Source: Clostridium aciditolerans (GTDB lineage Bacteria > Bacillota > Clostridia > Clostridiales > Clostridiaceae). Taken from it: 64,000 bases of DNA. The DNA lies in the NCBI RefSeq assembly GCF_016316925.1, contig NZ_JAEEGB010000037.1, positions 85,044 to 149,043 on the forward strand. Direction: 5' to 3'. The notes beneath the pieces are model-generated. The model had not been told where the DNA came from and ran no database searches. It saw only the letters and a program-made list of their open reading frames with translations. The position numbers and the translations under genes are program-made. Below are positions 17,613 to 27,303 of the stretch, piece by piece. Position 1 is the stretch's first letter. Every line of letters starts with the position of its first letter.

Positions 17613-20600
17613 TTAAGATGCTTCTTTGCTTAGATCCACAGAAACTATCTTCGATATACCTTTTTCCTCCATAGTAACTCCGTATAGCGCATCACTTGCT
17701 TCCATTGTTCCTTTTCTATGGGTAATTACAATAAACTGAATATTTTCTGAGAATTTATTTAGGAATTCTGCATATCTTGCTACGTTCGCATCGTCTAATG
17801 CTGCCTCTATCTCATCTAGTATGCAAAATGGAGTTGGTTTCATCTTTAATATAGCAAAAAGTAAAGCTATAGCTGAAAGTCCCTTTTCTCCACCAGACAT
17901 CAAGTTAATATTTTGGAGTTTCTTTCCGGGAGGTTGAACTGTTATATCAATATTACCTGTCAGTTCATCTCCATCTGTTAGTATTAGATCTGCACTTCCT
18001 CCTTTAAAAAGCTCCTTAAATGTTTCATTAAAATTCTCTCTAAGCTTATTAAAGTTCTCGTTGAATACCACTTTCATCTTATCAGTCATCTCACTTATTA
18101 CTCCAGCAAGTTCTTCCTTAGCTCTTATTAAGTCCTCTCTTTGAGTAGTCATGAAATTTACTTTTTCAGTTAACTCTCTATATTCATCAATAGCTCCTAC
18201 GTTAACTGTACCTAAAGCTGATATACTATTTTTCAAGGCAGTAATTTCTTTTTTAAATTCTTCCATATTTTCTATGTCTTTTTTGTATTCTAGAGCTTCT
18301 GCATAAGTAATTTCAAGTTCATCATTTAGTTTTGAATACAAAGATTCCTTTTCAGCTGTTAGCTTTGTAAGGAAAAGCTGCGCCTTATGTAATTCATCTT
18401 CTTTCTTGTTAATAACTAAGCTTAAACTTTCCATATTATCAGTATCTAATTTAATCTTTTCTTTAATTCTTATAATCTCTATATCCTGCTCTTTAATTTT
18501 TTCTTCTAACTTTAAGATGTAATTTTCAATAGTTTTTACTGCTTCTTTATTGTGTTCAATTTGGCTTTTGCACCTATTTATGCTTTCTTCCGACTTTTTA
18601 TTTTCATCTTCTATAAGTCTCTTTTTTTGATTTAGCTCAGTTATATCCAATAATAATTTATCTAATATTATTGCTTTATTTGAAACACTTTCATCTATCT
18701 GAGCTTTTTTTATTTTTAAATGTGTAAGACTTTCCTTAGAACTATCGATTTCTTTAATCTTATCCTTTAGTTCTTCCTCAATCTCAGCAATTAATTTATC
18801 ATTCTCAACTTGATTATTAGTTGCAGTCTCTAATTCTTTTTCTTTTACAGATAGTTCTTCTACGTTTTCCTTTAGTTTTTCATCTAGCAGTTCTATTTCT
18901 CTATTAGATACTACCAAATTTTCTTTTAGTTTGCTGCTTTCGTTATCAACAGCATTAATTTTTCCTTTTAATTTAGTAACTTCTATATTTTCAAAGTAAG
19001 TCTGATCCTTTAAATTTAGATTTTCCTCATCTAAAGCTTTAATATTGTTTCTATAGTTTTGTATTTGAGAAGTTAAAGCAATGATTTTTTCCTCAGTATC
19101 CCTTACTTTTAACTTAATATCTTCTATTTCTCTTTTTCTACCAATTATATTTGCATTTTTACTATGTAAACTTCCTCCTGTCATTGAACCACCAGGATTA
19201 ACAACTTCCCCAGATAGGGTAACTATCTTAAAACTATAATTACTTATTTTCGCTATATGAAGCGCACTGTCCATATTATTACATATTATAGTTCTACCAA
19301 GTATATACTCTATTGCATTTGTAAAGGCCTTGTCATAACTTATTAGCTCACTAGCAATTCCTATGTATCCCTCTGTGTTCTGTATAGCGTTTGTTATGGA
19401 TGCCTTTTTACCTCTAACAATAGTAAGCGGTAAAAAAGTAGCTCTACCAATCTTATTTTCCTTTAGATACTTTATAAGACTTTTTGCTATTTCTTCATTT
19501 TGGGTTATTATATCAGATATTGCCCCACCTAGCGCTATTTCCACAGCTACTTCAAGTTCTTTTTTTACACTTATTACTTCACCTAAAACAAAACAACTAT
19601 CTTTTCCTACAGATACCTTACCTTTGCTTACATCTCCCATCAATGTTTTTACTGATCTATTGTATCCTTCATATTGCTTATCTAAATTTACAAGCATATT
19701 ATGATTAGCTTCCAATCTACTATGGATATTATTTAATTCTTTAAGTTCTTTTTCTTTAGCAGATAATGCAGAGTTCAATTTAGATATCTGTCCTGAATTA
19801 ATTTTTATGTTCTCTTGTAAAGAATCTATTTTTTGTTTTATCTTTTCAATCTGTTCTAAAAGCACCTCTTTAGTTTTTGTATTGATCTTAATTGAATGCA
19901 AATAGCTCTCACAAGAATTTTTTATATCTAAAGCCTTTTCTGTAAGCATATCAATATCATTTTTTAGCATTAAAACATTATTTTTTAAGTTTGATATACT
20001 CCTAAGGTATTCTATCTGATCATCTTTTAACCTCTTTACCAGGCTGGTTTTATCTGAAATAGAAGCATCTATTAAAGCTATATCTTCTTCGTATTTATAT
20101 ATCTGTTTATTTATATCTTCTTGATTATTTCTTAAAATACTTAGTTCTTTATCTTGAATACCCTTATCAGATATTATATTAGCTAATTTATTCTCGATTT
20201 CATTAATTTCCTTTGAGCTTTTTTGTATATAGTTATATAGATTTTCTAACCTCTCGCCTAGTAAATTTGTTTCTGACTCTACCTCTTGCCTTTTTGACTT
20301 GTTATCATAATATTGTTTTTTATCATTTGAATTCTTTAGGTCTATAGCCTCAAGCTTTTCATTCCAATTGTTAATCATATTTTTAGATTCAGTAAGTTTT
20401 ATATTTAATTCTTCTGTACTTGTATTCATTCCATTGATGGAATCTTCAGCAGAATTTATCTTTTCTTGAACCTTTCCTATTGAGTGAACAATTATATTTA
20501 CTTCCTTATTTTTGAGTTCTTCCGATAACTTTATAAACTTTTTAGCCTTTTCATTTTCTATACGTAAAGGTTCTAATCTTTCCTCATAAGTACCTAGAAT

Positions 20601-21179
20601 ATCATCTATTCTAACAAGATTACTTTCTGTATTTTCTAGCTTTTTTTCTGCTTCTTCCTTTCTAGACTTAAACTTAACTATTCCTGCAGCTTCCTCTAAA
20701 AGACTTCTTCTTTCCTCAGGTCTTCCACTTAATACAGCTTCAATTTTACCCTGACCTATTATTGAATATCCTTCCTTACCTATTCCAGTGTCCATAAAAA
20801 GTTCATTAATATCCTTTAATCTACATTGAGTATTATTAATGTAATACTCACTTTCTCCGGAACGATAAAGCCTTCTAGATATAGTAACGTCCGTATAGTC
20901 AAGTGCTAGACTTCTATCCTCATTGTCTAATGTGAGAGAAACCTGACAAAGTCCTACAGACTTTCTAAATTGAGTTCCTGCAAAAATAACATCCTCCATT
21001 TTGCCGCCTCTAAGACTTTTTACGCTTTGTTCTCCAAGAACCCACCTTACTGCATCAGAAATATTACTTTTACCACTACCATTTGGTCCTACAATAGCCG
21101 TAACTCCATCTTTAAACATTAGTTCAGTTTTATCTGCAAAGGATTTAAAACCCCTTATCTCTATAGATTTTAAATACAT
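17613..21179 (-). CDS. smc: Chromosome condensation protein SMC
   Basis: ATPase that organises and segregates the chromosome with ScpA and ScpB. The N-terminal head has GPNGSGKSNISDAVRW near residue 32. Long coiled coils (about 170-500 and 660-1010) flank a hinge domain around 520-640 (GDVSKGKVSVGKDSCFVLGE, then GGSMTGGSL). The C-terminal head has the signature LMSGGEKGLSAIALLFAIL and Walker B FCILDEIEAALDD. The 1188 residues are typical. AAGGAGTG, which overlaps the stop of the DUF4044 gene, is its ribosome binding site. Confidence 0.98.
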   Translation of the reverse strand: MYLKSIEIRGFKSFADKTELMFKDGVTAIVGPNGSGKSNISDAVRWVLGEQSVKSLRGGKMEDVIFAGTQFRKSVGLCQVSLTLDNEDRSLALDYTDVTISRRLYRSGESEYYINNTQCRLKDINELFMDTGIGKEGYSIIGQGKIEAVLSGRPEERRSLLEEAAGIVKFKSRKEEAEKKLENTESNLVRIDDILGTYEERLEPLRIENEKAKKFIKLSEELKNKEVNIIVHSIGKVQEKINSAEDSINGMNTSTEELNIKLTESKNMINNWNEKLEAIDLKNSNDKKQYYDNKSKRQEVESETNLLGERLENLYNYIQKSSKEINEIENKLANIISDKGIQDKELSILRNNQEDINKQIYKYEEDIALIDASISDKTSLVKRLKDDQIEYLRSISNLKNNVLMLKNDIDMLTEKALDIKNSCESYLHSIKINTKTKEVLLEQIEKIKQKIDSLQENIKINSGQISKLNSALSAKEKELKELNNIHSRLEANHNMLVNLDKQYEGYNRSVKTLMGDVSKGKVSVGKDSCFVLGEVISVKKELEVAVEIALGGAISDIITQNEEIAKSLIKYLKENKIGRATFLPLTIVRGKKASITNAIQNTEGYIGIASELISYDKAFTNAIEYILGRTIICNNMDSALHIAKISNYSFKIVTLSGEVVNPGGSMTGGSLHSKNANIIGRKREIEDIKLKVRDTEEKIIALTSQIQNYRNNIKALDEENLNLKDQTYFENIEVTKLKGKINAVDNESSKLKENLVVSNREIELLDEKLKENVEELSVKEKELETATNNQVENDKLIAEIEEELKDKIKEIDSSKESLTHLKIKKAQIDESVSNKAIILDKLLLDITELNQKKRLIEDENKKSEESINRCKSQIEHNKEAVKTIENYILKLEEKIKEQDIEIIRIKEKIKLDTDNMESLSLVINKKEDELHKAQLFLTKLTAEKESLYSKLNDELEITYAEALEYKKDIENMEEFKKEITALKNSISALGTVNVGAIDEYRELTEKVNFMTTQREDLIRAKEELAGVISEMTDKMKVVFNENFNKLRENFNETFKELFKGGSADLILTDGDELTGNIDITVQPPGKKLQNINLMSGGEKGLSAIALLFAILKMKPTPFCILDEIEAALDDANVARYAEFLNKFSENIQFIVITHRKGTMEASDALYGVTMEEKGISKIVSVDLSKEAS

Positions 21180-21193
21180 AAATAGTACACTCC

Positions 21194-21292
21194 TTATCTC
21201 CCAAATAACATCGGAAGCAAGCTAACTAAAAACATAAGCGCCACTACGTATACCAACGCTTTTCTCATATTTTCTCTTGTCTTCTTCTTCAT
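21194..21292 (-). CDS. DUF4044-like small membrane protein (32 residues)
   Basis: A tiny gene starting ATG 21290-21292 with AAAGGAG upstream and encoding MKKKTRENMRKALVYVVALM then FLVSLLPMLFGR. It has a basic N-terminus and one membrane helix. This matches the form of DUF4044 proteins found before smc in many clostridia; the function is unknown. Its TAA overlaps the smc ribosome binding site, so the two are coupled. I am confident that it is translated and less sure of the family name. Confidence 0.8.
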   Translation of the reverse strand: MKKKTRENMRKALVYVVALMFLVSLLPMLFGR

Positions 21293-21410
21293 ACTATAAC
21301 ACTCCTTTGTAATTTGTATTATACATGCATTATAGAATTTACTTTATATAGTTTATATTATATTAATTAAAATATCAATTATAAAGTGAAACTTACTTTA
21401 GATAAAATAA

Positions 21411-21433
21411 AAACCCTGTTCATCACAGGGTTT
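21411..21433 (-). terminator. Terminator of spoVS
   Basis: AAACCCTGT (21411-21419) pairs with ACAGGGTTT (21425-21433) around a 5-base loop, and on the minus strand is followed by TTATTTTATC. Confidence 0.85.
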
Positions 21434-21448
21434 CTTTATTAAACAAAG

Positions 21449-21709
21449 CTATCTTGGTTCAACTATAAATTTTATTGCTGTTCTTTCTTCCCCTTCAATT
21501 GTTATTTCTGAAAAAGCAGGAACAACAACTAGATCTATACCATTCGGAGCAACAAACCCTCTTGTAATTGCTATTGCCTTTACCGCTTGGTTAACTGCTC
21601 CTGCTCCTACTGCTTGAACCTCAGCTGATGAGTTATCCCTCAATACTGCAGCTAAAGCTCCTGCTACTGATTTTGGCTGTGATTGAGCTGATACTTTTAA
21701 TACTTCCAT
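21449..21709 (-). CDS. spoVS: Stage V sporulation protein S
   Basis: Small alpha/beta protein of the SpoVS/Alba-like family, needed for spore coat assembly and the late stages of sporulation in B. subtilis. The 86-residue sequence (MEVLKVSAQSQPKSVAGALA, then AVGAGAVNQAVKAIAITRG) is almost invariant across spore formers. It is followed by a strong terminator, so it is probably a separate unit or the end of the rnc-radical SAM transcript. It supports an endospore-forming host. Confidence 0.97.
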   Translation of the reverse strand: MEVLKVSAQSQPKSVAGALAAVLRDNSSAEVQAVGAGAVNQAVKAIAITRGFVAPNGIDLVVVPAFSEITIEGEERTAIKFIVEPR

Positions 21710-21756
21710 GTATAATTCCTCCCTACAAATATTGTTCTATTCATAGGAATATTATT

Positions 21757-22845
21757 CTATAAAGTACTGAGATTTCCTTCTTTGTACTTTCTTATCAAAT
21801 ATTCATAAATCGACATTTCTACGATCTTTTCTTCTTGTTTTAAAATTAAATTCCCTCTTAGTATACTTTTATCCTGAACAACATCAACATTTGTTGTCTT
21901 TAATTGTTTCTTCATGTCATTAAAAAATTTCTTTTTATTTGCATAAAGTTTAGATAAATCCTTATCATTGATTACAATTATAATTCTTCCATTAAACTCC
22001 TTAGAAGCTTTCTCTAAAATCATGTCGTTATAGAGACTACCTTCTACTAATTCTCTGAAAGCTGGGTGGAAAGGTCCCGCAACTAATTCTCCATCCTCGT
22101 TTATTTCTTCCGTAGGCTGAAGGCCAACCCTAATAACCTTTATATTATTAGCTATAACCATTGAATAAACTATTTTAGCAATGTTCACAGCTTCATCAAG
22201 GTCATAGGGTTTATATATTCCACTGTTGAACATACTTTCCATCGGTGTATTTTTTATAACTAGAGCTGGATAAATTCTATAAATATCTGGCCTCATAGCA
22301 ATAGACTTTTTTGCAGTTTCTATGTCCTTCTCTAAGCTATCCCCAGGAAGTCCAAGCATTATCTGATGACCAAGTACAAAACCATACTGCTTAATAAGTT
22401 TAGAAGCTCTTTCTACATCCTCTTCTGAATGACCCCTACCAGACCTTAATAATACTTCTTTATCTAAAGATTGAATTCCTAGCTCTATTATATCTACAGA
22501 ATAATTTTTAAGATTAATCAATATTTCATCGTCAATATAATCCGGTCTTGTAGATAAATGTATAAAATCTATGTCCCCTCTATCTTTATATTCTTTGGCT
22601 ATAGACAAAAGTTCTTTCTGTTTCCCTAAGCTTATTGCTGTAAAAGTGCCTCCAAAAAAAGATACCTCTATAACAGAATTTTTTCTATTCATAGTTTTAA
22701 GATACTGATCTATTGTATCTCTAGCAAACTTAGCATCTACCTTTTCATTGCTACCTGTAATTGTACCCTGGTTACAGAATACACAATTATGAGGGCATCC
22801 TTCATGAGGTACAAATATAGGTATTATATAATGGCGCTTACTCAT
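21757..22845 (-). CDS. Radical SAM protein of the Elp3/HemN-like group
   Basis: An iron-sulfur enzyme that uses S-adenosylmethionine. The cluster motif CPHNCVFC (CX3CX2C) lies near residue 17, followed by SFFGGTFTAIS, the STRPDYID segment and ELGIQSLDKEVL, typical of the Elp3/coproporphyrinogen-oxidase-like branch. The C-terminal 120 residues lack the Elp3 acetyltransferase domain. The reaction is unknown. It overlaps the end of rnc by eight bases, a pairing common in clostridia, which hints at an RNA-related role. Confidence 0.88.
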   Translation of the reverse strand: MSKRHYIIPIFVPHEGCPHNCVFCNQGTITGSNEKVDAKFARDTIDQYLKTMNRKNSVIEVSFFGGTFTAISLGKQKELLSIAKEYKDRGDIDFIHLSTRPDYIDDEILINLKNYSVDIIELGIQSLDKEVLLRSGRGHSEEDVERASKLIKQYGFVLGHQIMLGLPGDSLEKDIETAKKSIAMRPDIYRIYPALVIKNTPMESMFNSGIYKPYDLDEAVNIAKIVYSMVIANNIKVIRVGLQPTEEINEDGELVAGPFHPAFRELVEGSLYNDMILEKASKEFNGRIIIVINDKDLSKLYANKKKFFNDMKKQLKTTNVDVVQDKSILRGNLILKQEEKIVEMSIYEYLIRKYKEGNLSTL

Positions 22846-23545
22846 TCTCTTCCTCCAAAGTCTTCAATGCTTCTTGTGCGGCATTTTGTTCTGACTCCTT
22901 TTTGCTGTATCCAACACCGCTACCTAGAATTGATCCATCTACAGAAACCTCTGTATAGAACTTTCTTCTATGTGGTGGACCTTCATGCTTTATTAGAGAA
23001 TACTCTATACATACATCTCCATTTTGCTGCATAACTTCCTGAAGCTTAGTTTTATAATCTAGTATTATTTTATTCTTTATAGCCTTCTCTATAATATCTT
23101 TAAAATTATCAATAATAAACTTTTTAGCTTTTTCAAATCCGTTATCAACGTAAACTGCAGCTATTATTGCTTCTACACAGTCTGCGAGTATAGAAATTCT
23201 TTCTCTACCTCCTGTAAGCTCTTCACCTTTACTCATTCTAATATATTTTCCAACTCCCCATTTCTTTGCTATTTCATAAAGTGAGTTTTCACATACTATC
23301 AGAGCTCTTCGTTTTGTAAGCTCTCCTTCTGATTTATTCGAGTAATTAGTAAATAAAAATTCAGATATACATAGTTGGAGTACAGAATCACCTAAGAATT
23401 CTAATCTTTCATTAAACTTTACATTCTTTTTTCCATTTGCGTAGGAACTGTGAGTCACAGCCTCCCTTAAAAGATCTTTATCTTGTATATTAATATCTAA
23501 TTTTTTTTCTAATTCCTCTAAAAACATTTTTCCATTGTTTGCCAT
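22838..23545 (-). CDS. rnc: Ribonuclease III
   Basis: Cuts double-stranded RNA in rRNA precursors and regulatory duplexes. The catalytic motif ERLEFLGDSVL lies near residue 46, ADCVEAIIAAVY follows, and a C-terminal double-stranded RNA-binding domain spans about 160-230 (YKTKLQEVMQ, then KKESEQNAAQEALK). The 235 residues are standard. It follows acpP, as in B. subtilis, and overlaps the radical SAM gene. Confidence 0.97.
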   Translation of the reverse strand: MANNGKMFLEELEKKLDINIQDKDLLREAVTHSSYANGKKNVKFNERLEFLGDSVLQLCISEFLFTNYSNKSEGELTKRRALIVCENSLYEIAKKWGVGKYIRMSKGEELTGGRERISILADCVEAIIAAVYVDNGFEKAKKFIIDNFKDIIEKAIKNKIILDYKTKLQEVMQQNGDVCIEYSLIKHEGPPHRRKFYTEVSVDGSILGSGVGYSKKESEQNAAQEALKTLEEENE

Positions 23546-23638
23546 AATACTACTCCCTCTGAAGTTTATTCTTCAGTCTGCTTTTAAAGATAAACAAATT
23601 CAAGAATAAACTGCACATATATTTTATTAGACAAATTT

Positions 23639-23663
23639 AAAGCCCCGTATAAAACGGGACTTT
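23639..23663 (-). terminator. Terminator of acpP
   Basis: On the minus strand GTCCCGT pairs with ACGGGGC (one G-U pair), with AAA/TTT extension, followed by TTTAAATTTG. It lies 8 bases past the acpP stop. Confidence 0.75.
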
Positions 23664-23671
23664 TTGAAGTA

Positions 23672-23902
23672 TTATTCTTCAGTATGAGCCTTTATGTACT
23701 CAACTACATCGCTAACAGTAGTTATCTTTTCAGCATCTTCGTCTGGTATCTCTAAATCAAACTCTGTTTCCAAAGCCATTATTAATTCAACTATATCAAG
23801 TGAATCTGCACCTAAATCATCAATAAAGGATGATTCCATATTTACCTCTTCAGCGTCAATACCAAGTTGTTCTGATATTAAATTTTTAATCTTATCAAAC
23901 AT
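23672..23902 (-). CDS. acpP: Acyl carrier protein
   Basis: Carries growing acyl chains on a phosphopantetheine arm. The attachment serine is in [18 protein letters not shown] near residue 36. The 76-residue acidic four-helix protein is standard. AGGTGAG precedes the ATG. It lies between plsX and rnc as in B. subtilis, and is closed by its own terminator. Confidence 0.97.
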   Translation of the reverse strand: MFDKIKNLISEQLGIDAEEVNMESSFIDDLGADSLDIVELIMALETEFDLEIPDEDAEKITTVSDVVEYIKAHTEE

Positions 23903-24066
23903 ATTTGTCTCACCTCCTAAAAGCTTTTATACATAAATAATATTACATAACTTATGCACCGTCAATATAAATAGTGCTAAATTTATTATTCTAAATTATC
24001 AAATATTAATACATTTGTTTTTTTATTCTTTAAATTCCAATGACAACTTCATTTTTTAATTATATA

Positions 24067-25083
24067 CTACGTTTCTTTTATATTATCAATTTGAGATATA
24101 TTCTCCAATTCACCTTTTATTTTTTCAATTATATTATTATCATAACAATTTAAAGCCTGTCTTATAGCATTTTTAAATGCCTTGCTATCTGAACTTCCAT
24201 GAGCCTTTATACAAATTCCTTTCGATCCTAAAAATGCTGATCCACCGTGTTCAGAATAGTCGAGCTTTTTCTTCAACCCTTTAAAGACAGGTTTTAACAA
24301 AACAGCTCCTATTTTAGCAGTTAAAGATTTCATTATTTCTTGCTTTAACATACCCAATATATTTAAAGCTACACCTTCATACATTTTTAATATGGTATTG
24401 CCTACAAATCCATCACAAACTAATATATTAACATCTCCACTTGATACTTCTCTAGGTTCAACATTACCAACAAAGTTAAAATCTGTTTTCTTTAACATAC
24501 CATAAACCGCTTTGGTTAGCTCATTACCTTTTTCTTCTTCAGCACCTATATTTACTAAACCTATAGTTGGATTTTTTATACCTAACACGCTTTCAAAATA
24601 GATTTTTCCCATCAATGCAAATTGAATCAAATATTGAGGCTTACAGTCCACATTAGCGCCAGCATCTACCACCATGAAAGCGGCATTTTTTCCTGGCATT
24701 ATTGGAGCTAATGCTACTCTATCAATTCCCTTTATTCTTCCAACAATTAAGGTTGCTCCAGTCATTAATGCCCCTGTACTTCCTGCTGATATAACAGCAT
24801 CAGCCTTTCCTTCTTTCACTAATTCTAGTGCTTTAACCAAGCTTGAGTCCTTCTTTTTCCTTATAGCCATAACAGGTGGTTCATTTGTACTTATCACTTC
24901 GCTAGTATTTAATACACTAATCCTATCTTCAGGATATTGATATTTAGATAACTCTGATTTAATTAACTCTTCTTTACCTGTAATAATTATATTTACATTA
25001 TATTCTTTTATTGCTTGAATACATCCTTCTACCACAGCAGCGGGAGCAAAATCTCCACCCATACCATCAACCGCAACTATCAT
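24067..25083 (-). CDS. plsX: Phosphate acyltransferase PlsX
   Basis: Makes acyl-phosphate from acyl-ACP for the PlsY step of phospholipid synthesis. It opens [20 protein letters not shown] and contains [20 protein letters not shown] and SAGSTGALM, all typical. The 338 residues fit. It is followed by acpP 160 bases downstream, and preceded by rpmF and yceD. A terminator after rpmF separates those from plsX, so plsX needs its own promoter. Confidence 0.97.
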   Translation of the reverse strand: MIVAVDGMGGDFAPAAVVEGCIQAIKEYNVNIIITGKEELIKSELSKYQYPEDRISVLNTSEVISTNEPPVMAIRKKKDSSLVKALELVKEGKADAVISAGSTGALMTGATLIVGRIKGIDRVALAPIMPGKNAAFMVVDAGANVDCKPQYLIQFALMGKIYFESVLGIKNPTIGLVNIGAEEEKGNELTKAVYGMLKKTDFNFVGNVEPREVSSGDVNILVCDGFVGNTILKMYEGVALNILGMLKQEIMKSLTAKIGAVLLKPVFKGLKKKLDYSEHGGSAFLGSKGICIKAHGSSDSKAFKNAIRQALNCYDNNIIEKIKGELENISQIDNIKET

Positions 25084-25209
25084 AGTTTCACATCCCTTTT
25101 TAATTTAATTAAGATTTATCTTCTGCTTAATAATAACATAAATTTCTATTTTTAAAAAGATTCTAGCAGTACTAAGCGTCAGTTAACTTTCTAGTTAGTT
25201 TCTCTATAC

Positions 25210-25241
25210 GTAAAAAAAAGAAAGTCTATACGACTTTCTTT
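25210..25241 (-). terminator. Terminator of yceD-rpmF
   Basis: AAAGAAAGTC (25217-25226) pairs with GACTTTCTTT (25232-25241) around a 5-base loop, followed on the minus strand by eight T. It lies five bases past the rpmF stop. Confidence 0.88.
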
Positions 25242-25245
25242 CCTT

Positions 25246-25428
25246 TTATTGTTCAGTTGAAACAACTTCTTTGCCCTTATAATATCCACAACTCTTGCAC
25301 ACTCTATGCGCAAGTTTCATTTCATGACACTGAGGACATTCAACTATTCCTGGTAGGCTTAGTTTAACGTTTGCCGCTCTTCTTGAGTCTCTTCTAGCTT
25401 TTGAAAATCTTCTCGCTGGATTTCCCAC
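25246..25428 (-). CDS. rpmF: Ribosomal protein L32
   Basis: Small zinc-binding protein of the 50S subunit. It opens [18 protein letters not shown] and has the zinc ligands CPQC and CKSC, with 12 residues between the pairs. The 60 residues are standard. It follows yceD by 14 bases; the yceD-rpmF pair is conserved across bacteria. A strong terminator follows. Confidence 0.97.
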   Translation of the reverse strand: MGNPARRFSKARRDSRRAANVKLSLPGIVECPQCHEMKLAHRVCKSCGYYKGKEVVSTEQ

Positions 25429-25442
25429 AGTACTACACCTCC

Positions 25443-25946
25443 TTAATCAGTCAAAAACATATCTTTCAGTTTTGCCAATCTAGGATCAATGACATCTTTC
25501 GTACAATTGCATGCAGAAAGATTCAGATTTATACCGCATTGTTGGCATAAGCCCTTGCAGTCTTCTCTGCAAAGTCTTTTGATTGGCAGAGTTACTATAA
25601 TATTATTTTCTATAATCTCTGTGATATCTATTGTATCACTATCTATAAAGATGACATCATCATCTTTATTTGCCCCATCGTTAGTTGTAAGCTTCTCTTC
25701 AATATCTAAGTCTACAGCATAATCAAATTTTTCAAGGCATCTTGAACAGGATAATTCTAAAACAGTATCTACTGTTCCAGTTAAGGTTATGATATCTCCT
25801 ACCTTAACTAGTATACCATCAAATTTAATCGGCTGCAAAAAATTAATTTGTTCTCTTCCATCAAAAAAGCTTGCTTTATCAAGCTCCAAATGGACTTTTT
25901 TATTGGCTGTTTGTTTTTTTAATAGATCAGATATATCCAATTTCAT
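25443..25946 (-). CDS. yceD: YceD/DUF177 family protein
   Basis: A conserved protein of the DUF177 family, linked in bacteria and plants to 23S rRNA accumulation and almost always encoded before rpmF. It has CSRCLEKF near residue 62 and a cysteine-rich end ([13 protein letters not shown], then CNC), which suggest metal binding. ATG 25944-25946 is chosen, five bases after GAGGTGA; the GTG three codons earlier overlaps that site. This gives 167 residues. Its ribosome binding site lies wholly in the 3' arm of an 18-bp hairpin. Confidence 0.93.
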   Translation of the reverse strand: MKLDISDLLKKQTANKKVHLELDKASFFDGREQINFLQPIKFDGILVKVGDIITLTGTVDTVLELSCSRCLEKFDYAVDLDIEEKLTTNDGANKDDDVIFIDSDTIDITEIIENNIIVTLPIKRLCREDCKGLCQQCGINLNLSACNCTKDVIDPRLAKLKDMFLTD

Positions 25947-25997
25947 AATGCTCACCTCTATATATTAGCCACAATTTATTATATAGAGATGAGCATT
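25947..25997 (-). promoter_or_regulatory. 18-bp hairpin covering the yceD ribosome binding site
   Basis: On the minus strand the 5' arm AATGCTCATCTCTATATA (25980-25997) pairs along its full length with the 3' arm TATATAGAGGTGAGCATT (25947-25964), with one U-G pair and a 15-base loop. The 3' arm includes the Shine-Dalgarno and ends directly before the ATG. The one non-Watson-Crick pair is G-U only in minus-strand RNA and C-A in the other strand. Confidence 0.8.
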
Positions 25998-26006
25998 AAA
26001 AGTCAA
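25978..26006 (-). promoter_or_regulatory. Sigma-A promoter of yceD-rpmF, inside the hairpin DNA
   Basis: TTGACT (26001-26006) and TATAAT (25978-25983) are exactly 17 bases apart on the minus strand. Transcription would start near 25971, inside the loop of the hairpin, so the promoter transcript lacks the 5' arm. Confidence 0.8.
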
Positions 26007-26043
26007 GATTTATTTATTTTTTGTCATATAATGAAATATTTTA

Positions 26044-27243
26044 TTATTTTGCGCTTTCAACTATTTCCTTTGTATCTCTAGCTATCATAAGCTCTTCATC
26101 TGTTGGTATAACAAATACTTTAACTTTTGAATCAGCAGTACTTATTTCTGTAGCTTTTCCTCTAACATTGTTCTTATCAGCATCAATGTTAACTCCTAAG
26201 TATTGTAATCCATCACAGATTTCTGCTCTACTTGTTATTGAGTTTTCTCCAAGACCTGCAGTAAATACTATGCAATCTACTCCATTAAGTGCTGCAGCAT
26301 ATGCGCCTATTGAAGTTCTTACTCTATAGTGGAATACATCTAAAGCAAGTTCTGCTCTCTTATTTCCATCTTTTGCAGCATTTTCTATATCTCTAAAGTC
26401 ACTGCTTACGCCTGATACTCCAAGAACACCTGACTTCTTATTCATTAGGTTATCCACTTCTTCAATGCTCATACCAGTTTCTTTTACTAAGAAAGGCACT
26501 ATAGCTGGATCTATATCTCCGCATCTAGTTCCCATAGCTACACCTGCAAGAGGAGTGAATCCCATTGTAGTATCAACTGATTTTCCACCTTTTACTGCAG
26601 ATAAACTTGCTCCGTTTCCTAAGTGGCAAGTTATAATTTTTAAATCTTCTATATTTTTACCCATCATTTGAGCTGCTGTCATTGAAACAAATCTGTGTGA
26701 AGTACCGTGGAAACCGTACTTTCTTATGCCATACTGTGTATATAATTCATATGGTAATGCATAAATAAACGCTTCTTCTGGTAAAGTTTGATGGAATGCT
26801 GTATCAAATACTCCTACCATTGGTGTACTTGGCATTAACTCTCTGCAAGCATTTATTCCAATTATGTTTGGTGGGTTATGTAGTGGAGCTAATTTTACAC
26901 ATTCTTGTAAAGCTTCCATAACATTTTCATCAATTAATACTGATCCTGCATATTTTTCTCCACCATGAACAACTCTGTGTCCTACTGCTGATATTTCTGA
27001 CATATCACTTATTACACCATGCTCTTTATCAATAAGAGCATCAAGTACTAATTTTATAGCTACTTTATGATCTTTCATTGGTTGTTCTATTACATACTTT
27101 TCATCGTTAACCTTTTGAGTTAATATTGAACCTTCAATACCTATTCTTTCTACAAGACCTTTTGCTAATACATTTTCATTTTCCATATTTATTAATTGAT
27201 ATTTTAAAGATGAACTTCCACAGTTTATTACTAATACTTTCAT
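26044..27243 (-). CDS. ackA: Acetate kinase
   Basis: Converts acetyl-phosphate and ADP to acetate and ATP, the energy-yielding step of clostridial acetate formation. It opens [15 protein letters not shown] and has VVHGGEKY, the [10 protein letters not shown] segment, [10 protein letters not shown] and the FTAGLGENS motif. The 399 residues are standard. It follows pta by 60 bases in the usual pta-ackA operon. No terminator hairpin with a T-run follows, so read-through into yceD is possible. Confidence 0.98.
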   Translation of the reverse strand: MKVLVINCGSSSLKYQLINMENENVLAKGLVERIGIEGSILTQKVNDEKYVIEQPMKDHKVAIKLVLDALIDKEHGVISDMSEISAVGHRVVHGGEKYAGSVLIDENVMEALQECVKLAPLHNPPNIIGINACRELMPSTPMVGVFDTAFHQTLPEEAFIYALPYELYTQYGIRKYGFHGTSHRFVSMTAAQMMGKNIEDLKIITCHLGNGASLSAVKGGKSVDTTMGFTPLAGVAMGTRCGDIDPAIVPFLVKETGMSIEEVDNLMNKKSGVLGVSGVSSDFRDIENAAKDGNKRAELALDVFHYRVRTSIGAYAAALNGVDCIVFTAGLGENSITSRAEICDGLQYLGVNIDADKNNVRGKATEISTADSKVKVFVIPTDEELMIARDTKEIVESAK

Positions 27244-27303
27244 TCTTACATTCTCCCTTCGGTTAATTAAACTTTAATCGATTTGTAAAAATTTGGACGT
27301 TAA

